In this document: positions 1 through 5,554 of the stretch, one piece after another
Layout of the letters: the number at the start of each line of letters is the position of its first letter
Numbering within the stretch: position 1 is the stretch's first letter
Assembly: GCA_012515455.1 (NCBI GenBank)
Contig: JAAYYJ010000185.1
Span: forward strand, 1-9,835
Direction: 5' to 3'
DNA length: 9,835 nt
Origin: Oligosphaeraceae bacterium
Lineage (GTDB): Bacteria > Verrucomicrobiota > Lentisphaeria > Oligosphaerales > Oligosphaeraceae
The notes under the pieces: generated by a model
Seen by the model: the letters and a program-made list of their open reading frames with translations, nothing else
Database searches by the model: none
What the model was told of the DNA's origin: nothing
Translations under genes and position numbers: made by a program

Positions 1-878
1 CGGCCGGACAGAGAGGCTAAATCCAGCCGCAGGGCGCGGTCATTGACATCCTGCAAATAGCGCGGCTCGTGGTTGCACTCGATGATCTTGGCTTGGGGGT
101 TGTGCGATTTCAGGAAACGCCGCAGATGGCGCAATCGCTCGCTGTTGTTCGATTTGGTCAAAAAAATAAAGTCTGCCCGACGCAGGTTCTTGATTGGTTC
201 GCGCAGCATGCCGCAGGGCAGCATCTCGTGATTATGAAACGGGTTGGTGGAATCCACCACCAGGATATTAGTCCAGGGGCGCAGGCGCAGATACTGGAAA
301 CCGTCATCCAGGATCATGATTTCTGCTCCCCGGCGGGTAGCGAAGGTCCCGCCTTTGTAGCGGTCCTTGTCCACCACCACCATCACACCGGGGCAATCGC
401 CCTCGGCCAGCAGATTCCGGGCCAGCATAAAGGGCTCGTCGCCGGCCTGGCGGGAATCCAGCAGCACCTGCCGGCCGTCAGAGACAAAACGCGGCGGCAC
501 AATCTCAGGATTGCCCGAGAACAGCGATTTCAGCCGGTGCCAGAGAGGCCGCGGCTTGCTTTTGTAGCCGCGGCTCAAAATCGCGACCTTCTTACCCCGG
601 CGGGCCAAGCGGCGGGCCAGCAGTTCCACCAGCGGGGTCTTGCCGGTGCCCCCGGTGGTCAAATTCCCCACGCTGACCACAAAGCAGCCCAGGACGCGTT
701 GGCGCAGTATGGAGGCATTGTACAGGCTCAGGCGCAGCTGCACCAGGTTCCGGTAAATACGTGACAGCAGGAACAGGAAATAGCGGAACAGGCGGTCAAA
801 GCCTTCCTTGCGCTGTCCGTTGATGATTTCCACCACGTACTGCTCAAGACGATCGAGGATGTCACGGCTGTTGATCAT
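1..878 (-). CDS. lpxK: Tetraacyldisaccharide 4'-kinase LpxK (3' end cut off by window edge)
   Basis: LpxK phosphorylates the 4' position of the tetraacyldisaccharide-1-phosphate precursor of lipid A, using ATP at the inner face of the cytoplasmic membrane. About 292 codons are open from the ATG at 878 to the window edge. Visible features are the GNLTTGGTGKTP Walker A loop at residues 71-82, the following SRGYKS (102-107), a DKDR segment (170-173), the DDGFQYLRL motif (191-199; many homologues have QH where this has QY) and NPFHNHEMLPCGMLREP (from about 217), the counterpart of the family's N-x-x-LLPAGPLREP. About 70 residues precede the Walker loop, some 20 more than I recall for E. coli LpxK, and they include a hydrophobic/amphipathic stretch near 31-53 suited to membrane association. 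The start lies inside the end of the lipoate ligase gene (17-base overlap), with only a weak ribosome site (GGA five bases upstream), suggesting translational coupling. The C-terminal domain lies outside the window. Confidence 0.95.
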   Translation of the reverse strand, partial: MINSRDILDRLEQYVVEIINGQRKEGFDRLFRYFLFLLSRIYRNLVQLRLSLYNASILRQRVLGCFVVSVGNLTTGGTGKTPLVELLARRLARRGKKVAILSRGYKSKPRPLWHRLKSLFSGNPEIVPPRFVSDGRQVLLDSRQAGDEPFMLARNLLAEGDCPGVMVVVDKDRYKGGTFATRRGAEIMILDDGFQYLRLRPWTNILVVDSTNPFHNHEMLPCGMLREPIKNLRRADFIFLTKSNNSERLRHLRRFLKSHNPQAKIIECNHEPRYLQDVNDRALRLDLASLSG

Positions 879-1608
879 TTATTCCGGCTGCCATTTCCAT
901 GGTCCAGGACTCACAGGTGAATTTTTCTTCGTAAGGCGCCAGGAGCTCTGCCGGAGCAGGCCCGCTCTCCTCCTCATCGGCCAGTGCCGGCCAGAGCTCA
1001 ACGGCCAAGGCGGACAACGCCTCCTGCACCGCCGCCGCGCTCACCGCCGGGCACACCGCACTGAGATTGACTACCGGGGAGCGGACCGACGCCAGACCGC
1101 GCCGGCCAGGAGCTTCGGCCCGCGCCGGCTGCAGGAGTTCCTGCAGGCGGACCAAATCGCTGTGCAACAGCAGGCAGCCGTGCAGCAGCACCGCCGGACC
1201 GGACAAGGCGAAGGCCGACCCGGAGACTTTCCGTTCACCCAGCCACAACGAATGCCGCTCGCAGACCCGCAAATCCGGCACGCCGAGCCCCCGCAGGCAG
1301 CGGCAGAGCAATTGCACCGCGGCTCCCGGCTCGCAGGTCCCGCGCGGGAGGACAAAACAGTAGTTCAGATTGCCCAGGTCGTGGTACACCGTCCCCCCGC
1401 CGGAAATGCGGCGCAGCAGGCTGACTCCCTGGCGGCGGCATTTAGGCACATCGCATTCGAGATAGGGGTTCTGGTTCCGGCCCCACAGCACGGCCGCCTC
1501 ATTGCGATAGAAAAGCAGCGCCGGGCGCAGGGGGCGGCGGCGAAACAGGAACTCTTCCCAGGCGGCATTGCGGGCGGCCCGGCAGAATGGCGAAATGATG
1601 ATGGGCAT
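862..1608 (-). CDS. lplA: Lipoate-protein ligase A-type protein (BPL/LplA/LipB family)
   Basis: This 248-residue protein belongs to the cofactor transferase family that attaches lipoate (or octanoate) to a lysine of 2-oxoacid dehydrogenase E2 subunits or glycine-cleavage H protein. The signature RRISGGGTVYHD (residues 66-77) is preceded by GRNQNPYLECD (43-53), which is typical of LplA. The KVSGSA segment carries the expected catalytic lysine K127, and SVRSPVVNL lies at 174-182. The chain ends soon after YEEKF, so the separate C-terminal accessory domain of E. coli LplA is absent. That domain may be encoded elsewhere, or the enzyme may be an LipM/LipL-like octanoyl or lipoyl transferase; sequence alone does not decide. 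The ATG at 1608 sits 9 bases after the dgkA stop and has AGGA 7 bases upstream, overlapping that stop codon. The last residues overlap the lpxK start. Confidence 0.9.
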   Translation of the reverse strand: MPIIISPFCRAARNAAWEEFLFRRRPLRPALLFYRNEAAVLWGRNQNPYLECDVPKCRRQGVSLLRRISGGGTVYHDLGNLNYCFVLPRGTCEPGAAVQLLCRCLRGLGVPDLRVCERHSLWLGERKVSGSAFALSGPAVLLHGCLLLHSDLVRLQELLQPARAEAPGRRGLASVRSPVVNLSAVCPAVSAAAVQEALSALAVELWPALADEEESGPAPAELLAPYEEKFTCESWTMEMAAGINDQQP

Positions 1609-1615
1609 CTGCAGT

Positions 1616-1619
1616 TCCT
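1616..1619 (-). promoter_or_regulatory. Shine-Dalgarno of the lipoate ligase gene
   Basis: AGGA on the minus strand, 7 bases before the ATG at 1608. It shares bases with the TAG stop of dgkA (1618-1620), so ribosomes ending dgkA sit directly on the next initiation site. This supports the chosen start and coupled translation. Confidence 0.6.
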
Positions 1620-2016
1620 ACCCCAGCAGCTGGCAGAGGGCGCAGGCCCAGGCCGCAAACCAGGCGAGCAGGAGGCAGAACACTGCGGCGCTGCCCAGGT
1701 CCTTGGCCTGCTTGGCCAGGGGATGATATCCAGGAGAGACCAGGTCCACGACTGCTTCGATGGCGGTGTTCAGCAATTCCACCGCCAGCACTGCCAGCCA
1801 GACGACATTCAGGAACAGTTTGAAGAGCAGACCCAGTGGCAAAAAACAGGACAGCGGCAGCAGCAGCAGCCCGAGAACCAGCTCCTGCCGGAAGGCCGCC
1901 TCATGTTTGGCCGCCTGGGATAACCCGGCCGCAGAATAGACCGCCGCCCGCAGAATCCGCTTCAAGCCCTTGCTCCCGGAACCGAGCTTCTCCACACCGT
2001 CATGGTTTGCCGACAT
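1618..2016 (-). CDS. dgkA: Diacylglycerol kinase DgkA (integral membrane)
   Basis: A small inner-membrane kinase that phosphorylates diacylglycerol (undecaprenol in some Gram-positive relatives) to recycle lipid released during envelope synthesis. It has 132 residues, against about 122 in E. coli. The family signature is very clear: NEAAFRQE appears as HEAAFRQE (residues 38-45), then ELLNTAIEAVVD (80-91) and AKQAKDLGSAAV (101-112), which keep the glutamates, asparagine, lysine and aspartate of the active site. Three hydrophobic helices follow at about 46-60, 63-85 and 110-131, as expected for DgkA. A basic, soluble N-terminal tail of about 20 residues precedes the first amphipathic helix. The ATG at 2016 has a strong AGGAAGG 8 bases upstream and lies inside the end of the XRE regulator gene (17-base overlap), so the two are probably co-transcribed and coupled. 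Confidence 0.95.
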   Translation of the reverse strand: MSANHDGVEKLGSGSKGLKRILRAAVYSAAGLSQAAKHEAAFRQELVLGLLLLPLSCFLPLGLLFKLFLNVVWLAVLAVELLNTAIEAVVDLVSPGYHPLAKQAKDLGSAAVFCLLLAWFAAWACALCQLLG

Positions 2017-2473
2017 CGCCAGAGCCTTCCTGCTGATCTTTCTCCGTGAGCGGGAGACTCCGCCGGCTCGCCAGCAGCAGATCGGCCAGCGCCTGCACGA
2101 CGCTGACTCCCGTCAGGGCAGACATTTTCTCCGCCAAGGCGCGCAGCTCCGGCCGCTCAGCCGCAGCAATCACCGCGCTGATGCATTCCACCGGCGGGGC
2201 CGTCGCGCCTCGCCGCACCTGCCGCCGGGGCGGGGCCTCCTGCCCGGCAGGCGGCAGCCCCTGGCCGGTCTTGAGCCACTCCGGCGAGACCCCGGCCTGT
2301 GCCGCCACAGCATACAGCACCGCGTCACTGACGCCGCCAATGCCAGCCTCCAGCTTGGAGTAATGGCTCAGGCTGATGCCCAGCAAAGCCGCGAACTCGC
2401 GCTGCGATTTCCGCAGTACGCTGCGCACTTGCCGCAACCGCGGCGAAATTTCTGCCAAGGCGACTTTCTGCAT
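2000..2473 (-). CDS. XRE/Cro-CI-type helix-turn-helix transcriptional regulator
   Basis: A 157-residue cytoplasmic protein with an N-terminal Cro/CI helix-turn-helix at about residues 10-70. The scanning helix and turn read FAALLGISLSHYSKLEAG (27-44), the classic pattern of this fold, followed by VSPEWLKTGQG (62-72), common in short prophage- and chromosome-type XRE proteins. A proline/arginine-rich linker (74-95) leads to a helical C-terminal segment (96-136) that I do not recognise and that might be a dimerisation or sensor part. The tail is charged. It lies 22 bases after hisC and overlaps dgkA, so it is embedded in the operon and may regulate it or a distant target; no operator can be assigned. 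The ATG at 2473 has only a weak ribosome site (no clear purine box in the 20 bases upstream). Confidence 0.85.
   Translation of the reverse strand: MQKVALAEISPRLRQVRSVLRKSQREFAALLGISLSHYSKLEAGIGGVSDAVLYAVAAQAGVSPEWLKTGQGLPPAGQEAPPRRQVRRGATAPPVECISAVIAAAERPELRALAEKMSALTGVSVVQALADLLLASRRSLPLTEKDQQEGSGDVGKP
2025..2031 (-). promoter_or_regulatory. Shine-Dalgarno of dgkA, inside the XRE gene
   Basis: AGGAAGG on the minus strand, 8 bases before the dgkA ATG at 2016. It lies within the last codons of the upstream regulator gene. Its strength fixes the dgkA start and supports the 17-base gene overlap as real. Confidence 0.65.
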
Positions 2474-2495
2474 CTCAAGTCAAGGCTCGCATTGC

Positions 2496-3545
2496 TCAGG
2501 AGAGTATTTTTTTCAGGCAGTCGACGAAGGCCTGCATGTCCTCCCGCCGGCCAATAGTGATGCGCAGGTATTCGGAAATGCGCGGCAGTTTGAAATAGCG
2601 CACCAGGAAGCCGTCCCGCCGCAAGTCGGCAAAGACCTGCTCGGCGGCCAGCGGTGTCCGGGCGAACAGGAAGTTGGCCTGCGAGGGCAGGACCTCACAG
2701 CCCAGCTGGCGCAGCTGCCCGGACAGCCAGTCCCGGGTCTCCCGGATGCGGGCGGCATTTTCGCGCATGTATGCGGAAGCGCGCAAGGCCGCACTGCCCA
2801 GGCACTGGGTCAGGGCATCGACATTGTATGAGTCCTTGACCTTGTTCATTTCCTGAATCAGCCCGGGCGCAGCGAAGGCCAGACCCAGGCGCAGACCAGC
2901 CAGGGAGTAACTCTTGGAAAAAGTCCGTGAGACTACCACATTCGGGTACCGGGACACGAAATCCAGACAGTGGTCAGCCGCAAAATCCGCGTATGCCTCA
3001 TCAATCCAGACCACACCCTGGAACTCCCGGCACAATTTTTCCAGGCGGCTGCGGGCGGTGCTGGTGCCGGTAGGCGCGTTGGGCCGGGCCAACAGCAGCA
3101 GCCGTGCCCCGCGAGCCTGCGCGGCGGCATCCTCGGGGACCTGGAAATCGTGGTCCAGATGCACCTGCTGATGCGAGGCGCCTTGCAGATCGGCCAGCAC
3201 CGGATACAAGGAATAGCTGGGCACGCAATATGCCAGCGGCTGCCCCTGGTCCACAAAGGTCCGCACCGCGATGGTCAGCAGATCATCCGAGCCATTGCCG
3301 CAGAGAATCTGCTCCGCCGGCAAGGAATATTCCGCACTGGCGGCCTCACGCACGCACGCGGCACTGGGTTCGGAGTACAGGCGCAGGTCCTGCCAGGCGA
3401 AACTCTGCAGGGCGGCCCCGACTTCCGGCGCCGGCGGATAAGGATTCTCATTGGTATTCAGTTTGATTAACTTCTGCCCCCGCGGCTGCTCGCCGGGAAC
3501 ATACCCGGCAATGCGGGAGATATTCGCACGCGCTAAATTGTTCAT
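2496..3545 (-). CDS. hisC: Histidinol-phosphate aminotransferase HisC
   Basis: A fold-type I, PLP-dependent aminotransferase that converts imidazole-acetol phosphate and glutamate to histidinol phosphate in histidine synthesis. At 349 residues it has normal length. The N-terminal substrate-loop pattern IKLNTNENPYPPAP is at 27-40. YSEPSA (57-62) corresponds to the family's YPDP region, GNGSDDLL is at 83-90, and NAPTG (156-160) replaces the more common NPPTG. WIDEAYADF (180-188) carries the cofactor-binding aspartate D182, TFSKSYSLAGLRLG (208-221) holds the Schiff-base lysine K211, and YLRITIG (326-332) the carboxylate-binding arginine R328. No other his genes are in the window, so hisC is outside a his operon here. 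Some HisC-like enzymes act on aromatic amino acids, but the lack of domain changes favours HisC. The ribosome site upstream of the ATG at 3545 is poor, and a GC-rich hairpin stands just before it. Confidence 0.93.
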   Translation of the reverse strand: MNNLARANISRIAGYVPGEQPRGQKLIKLNTNENPYPPAPEVGAALQSFAWQDLRLYSEPSAACVREAASAEYSLPAEQILCGNGSDDLLTIAVRTFVDQGQPLAYCVPSYSLYPVLADLQGASHQQVHLDHDFQVPEDAAAQARGARLLLLARPNAPTGTSTARSRLEKLCREFQGVVWIDEAYADFAADHCLDFVSRYPNVVVSRTFSKSYSLAGLRLGLAFAAPGLIQEMNKVKDSYNVDALTQCLGSAALRASAYMRENAARIRETRDWLSGQLRQLGCEVLPSQANFLFARTPLAAEQVFADLRRDGFLVRYFKLPRISEYLRITIGRREDMQAFVDCLKKILS

Positions 3546-3566
3546 TCTCTGCTGCTCTGCTCTGGA

Positions 3567-3585
3567 GCGGGCGCATTGCGCCCGC
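3567..3585 (-). terminator. GC-rich hairpin in the hisC leader
   Basis: A perfect inverted repeat, GCGGGCGC / GCGCCCGC with a three-base loop (the stem extends to nine pairs with a single central base). It lies 22 bases before the hisC ATG and 43 bases after the isomerase stop. No T-run follows on the minus strand, so it does not fit a standard intrinsic terminator. It could be a pause, processing or leader structure affecting hisC. Confidence 0.35.
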
Positions 3586-3601
3586 CGGGGATAAAATGAC
3601 T

Positions 3602-3614
3602 GCCGCGAGGCGGC
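3602..3614 (-). terminator. Short hairpin after the isomerase gene
   Basis: GCCGC-CTC-GCGGC on the minus strand begins 13 bases past the TGA stop of the isomerase gene. After four bases it is followed by TTTTAT. The five-pair stem and short T-run make it only a weak intrinsic terminator candidate, but together with the hairpin at 3567-3585 it marks a possible transcript boundary. Confidence 0.3.
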
Positions 3615-3627
3615 GTTGCACCTGCTC

Positions 3628-4410
3628 TCACAGGGCCAAAATCTGATCCATCTCGTGGCTGATATTGCGGACTTTGTCCTGCGCGGTCTCGCCCTCGCCG
3701 GAGATTTCGGCGGTCAGGACGTCGTCGTAAGCGACATCTTTAAGGGCCTGGCGCACTGCCGCCCAATCGATGCTGCCGGCCAGCAGGCTTTTGGTGAAAG
3801 CCTTGCTGTTCTGGTCGTACCCCTTGATATGGACCTTCTTCAGACGCTGGCCCAAAGTGCGAATCCAATGCTGGGGGTAGGCGATGGCGCAGTAATTGCC
3901 GACATCAAAATAGGCCTGCAGGAAAGGCGTGCCGAAGGCATCCAGGTAGGCATTGAATTCCAGCGGACTGAGCAGGAACTTGTTGCCCACGTTCTCAATG
4001 CCGATGCAGACTTGCGCCTCCTGATAGGCGGGCAAAAGCTGCTCAATCTCGGCTGTCGAGCGCTGCCAGGCCTGCTCGTAGGTCACCTCGGGCTTGACTA
4101 CCGCCGGCACCAGCAACACCGTGTCCGAACCCAGTTCCACCGCAGTAGCCAGCGAGGCCAGCATCCCCGCGCGAGAGGCAGCGCGCACCGCCGGGTCCGG
4201 ATCAGATAACGGACTGGACCAGTGACTGCTGTTCATCACGCTGGGCACAGCAATGCCGGCCGCAGCCGCGGCTTGCCGGTAGCGTTTGCGCTCTGCCTCG
4301 GTCAGCAGAGTGGGCACTTCGACGCACTGAAAACCCAGCGCTGCCGCCTGCACAAATTTCTCCTCCGGACTCTCGCCGGGCAAATAAGCCAGATAAATAC
4401 CCTTGCGCAT
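3628..4410 (-). CDS. Sugar-phosphate isomerase/epimerase-like TIM-barrel protein (xylose-isomerase-like fold)
   Basis: A 260-residue protein of the AP-endonuclease-2/xylose-isomerase-like TIM-barrel family, which includes hydroxypyruvate isomerase, ketose 3-epimerases and UlaE. The sequence begins with a beta strand, GIYLAYLPG (4-12). Metal-binding and catalytic positions typical of the family are visible: E139 in CIGIENVGN (135-143), D169 in YFDVGN (167-172), H194 in KKVHIKGYD (191-199) and E235 in TAEISGEG (233-240). The YPQHWIRTLGQRLKKVHIK segment (178-196) is the form often seen in uncharacterised epimerases of PVC bacteria. The substrate cannot be read from sequence. The open frame continues upstream to 4500, but the ATG at 4410 has AAGGGA 7 bases upstream, starts exactly at the first strand, and lies downstream of a likely promoter, so I chose it. 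It sits 124 bases after the glucuronokinase gene and could act on the same sugar pathway, though the promoter suggests separate control. Confidence 0.85.
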   Translation of the reverse strand: MRKGIYLAYLPGESPEEKFVQAAALGFQCVEVPTLLTEAERKRYRQAAAAAGIAVPSVMNSSHWSSPLSDPDPAVRAASRAGMLASLATAVELGSDTVLLVPAVVKPEVTYEQAWQRSTAEIEQLLPAYQEAQVCIGIENVGNKFLLSPLEFNAYLDAFGTPFLQAYFDVGNYCAIAYPQHWIRTLGQRLKKVHIKGYDQNSKAFTKSLLAGSIDWAAVRQALKDVAYDDVLTAEISGEGETAQDKVRNISHEMDQILAL

Positions 4411-4417
4411 CGCATTT

Positions 4418-4423
4418 TCCCTT
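4418..4423 (-). promoter_or_regulatory. Shine-Dalgarno that fixes the isomerase start
   Basis: AAGGGA on the minus strand, 7 bases before the ATG at 4410. The upstream in-frame start near 4500 would place this site inside coding sequence and would add 30 residues with no match to the fold, so the downstream start is preferred. Confidence 0.6.
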
Positions 4424-4456
4424 CTGTGACAAACCACGACTCTAAGCGTCAGCCTT

Positions 4457-4485
4457 AATATAACGCCTGTGGGCCCCAGGCACAA
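4457..4485 (-). promoter_or_regulatory. Candidate sigma-70-type promoter of the isomerase gene
   Basis: On the minus strand TTGTGC (4480-4485) and TATATT (4457-4462) are separated by exactly 17 bases. The -10 box matches TATAAT at five of six positions, while the -35 box keeps only TTG. The predicted start of transcription near 4450 gives a leader of about 40 bases before the ATG at 4410. The spacer contains the near-palindrome GCCTGGGGCCCACAGGC (4465-4481), which could be an operator. The site is one of few AT-rich spots in this GC-rich region. Confidence 0.45.
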
Positions 4486-4503
4486 CCAGCTTGCCGGCAA
4501 TTA

Positions 4504-4533
4504 CGCCGCCGCAGTTCGGCCGCGGGGGCGGCG
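4504..4533 (-). terminator. Inverted repeat directly after the glucuronokinase stop
   Basis: CGCCGCC and GGCGGCG (4527-4533 and 4504-4510) can pair into a seven-pair GC stem around a 16-base loop, starting one base past the stop codon at 4535. Only TAATT follows, with no real T-run, so termination activity is doubtful. Its position between a coding end and the next promoter is suggestive. Confidence 0.25.
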
Positions 4534-4534
4534 C

Positions 4535-5548
4535 TCACGCCAGCGTCCCGCCAATATCCGGCAGCACCAGCTCACAGCCGATCCCGGCCAGGTCCCGGCG
4601 CAGCGCCTGCAGCATCGCGGCATCGGTATAGGTGCCCACGATGGCCCCGCCGCTGCCGGCAAATTTGGCCGACGCCCCGGAGCGCCGGGCGACCTCAACC
4701 ATCTGTTTGTTCTCCGGCGAGACCCGGAAAACGCGGTCCCGCAGATCGAAATTGGCATTGATCAGAGCCGGCAGCCTCTCGGTCCGCCCAGTGCTCAGCG
4801 CTTCGAACCCCTGCCGGGCCAGATCGGCGAATTCGCTCATCGCGGCCACGATGTCGGGCTTGTGTTCGTCGAACTGGGTGCGCAAATTCCGATGGTAGGT
4901 GCCGGAGAATTCGGCCCGCCGGGGGTCGAAGGCGACATACAGCGGGGGCAGCAGCGTCGCATCCAGGCGCTGATAGCGCCCATGCTGGTGGGCAGCAAAG
5001 TACTCCTGTTCGAAATCCATATACATCAATCCGTTGTACATCTGTATCACCCGGTCCTGCATGCCGCAGGTGATCCGCAGCTCCTCGGACTCAGCCTGCC
5101 AGCACAAGGTCGGGAGCAGCTCGATGGGGATCCGGTCCTCGACCTCATAAAAGCGCAGCAGCGCCTTCAGCACTGCAGTACTGATGCCGCTGGAACCGCT
5201 CAGGCCCACCAGACGCGGGATATTCGACTGGTAGCGCAGGGTGAAATTGCGCTTGGGCAGGCTGATGCCGTGGGTCCGGCAATAGGTGTAAAAGACCTTG
5301 GCTGTAGCCTTGACCACCCGTACGCCGCCGTAGTAGCCGAAATGCTCAATCTCATCGACCATGCTGTCGAAGTCCGGGAAATTGCCGTCATCCTCGGCCC
5401 CGGGCAGCAGGCAGATTTCAGGACTCTCCCACAGCTGCACCTGGGACTGGAAATTGGCGAAGGTGAAGGAGATGGTCCGGCCAAAATATCCGTCGGAGGG
5501 ATTGCCCAGCAATCCGGCCCGGGCATAGGAGCAAGTCTGCAGAATCAT
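4535..5548 (-). CDS. Glucuronokinase-like GHMP sugar 1-kinase
   Basis: A 337-residue GHMP-family kinase that I match, along its whole length, to plant glucuronokinase, which makes glucuronic acid 1-phosphate from glucuronate and ATP. The N-terminal motif ARAGLLGNPSDGYFGRTIS (9-27) is the glucuronokinase form. GYYGGVRVV follows at 71-79. The ATP-binding loop is IPRLVGLSGSSG (110-121), GMQDRVIQMYNGLMYMDF (162-179) carries the likely catalytic aspartate D165, INANFDLRDRVF (263-274) follows, and MVEVARRSGASAKFAGSGGA (283-302) is the C-terminal GHMP motif 3. No signal peptide is present, so it acts in the cytoplasm. The ATG at 5548 is 6 bases after the transporter stop, with AAGGAG inside the end of the transporter gene, so the two genes form a coupled pair. 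Phosphorylation of an imported sugar or uronic acid at the anomeric carbon is the simplest role. Related GHMP enzymes use galacturonate, arabinose or other sugars, so the exact substrate is inferred. The UDP-sugar pyrophosphorylase needed next is not in the window. Confidence 0.85.
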   Translation of the reverse strand: MILQTCSYARAGLLGNPSDGYFGRTISFTFANFQSQVQLWESPEICLLPGAEDDGNFPDFDSMVDEIEHFGYYGGVRVVKATAKVFYTYCRTHGISLPKRNFTLRYQSNIPRLVGLSGSSGISTAVLKALLRFYEVEDRIPIELLPTLCWQAESEELRITCGMQDRVIQMYNGLMYMDFEQEYFAAHQHGRYQRLDATLLPPLYVAFDPRRAEFSGTYHRNLRTQFDEHKPDIVAAMSEFADLARQGFEALSTGRTERLPALINANFDLRDRVFRVSPENKQMVEVARRSGASAKFAGSGGAIVGTYTDAAMLQALRRDLAGIGCELVLPDIGGTLA

Positions 5549-5554
5549 CGCGGG

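Noticed and set aside
69..1923. Plus-strand open frames opposite lpxK, the lipoate ligase and dgkA
   Set aside because: They lie opposite clear lpxK, lplA and dgkA coding sequence and show no motif or ribosome site.
3560..3627. Histidine-type attenuator before hisC
   Set aside because: Hairpins are present but there is no short leader frame with clustered His codons and no terminator T-run.
4411..4500. Thirty-residue N-terminal extension of the isomerase gene
   Set aside because: The extension has no family match and would run through the candidate promoter and ribosome site; the ATG at 4410 starts exactly at the first beta strand.
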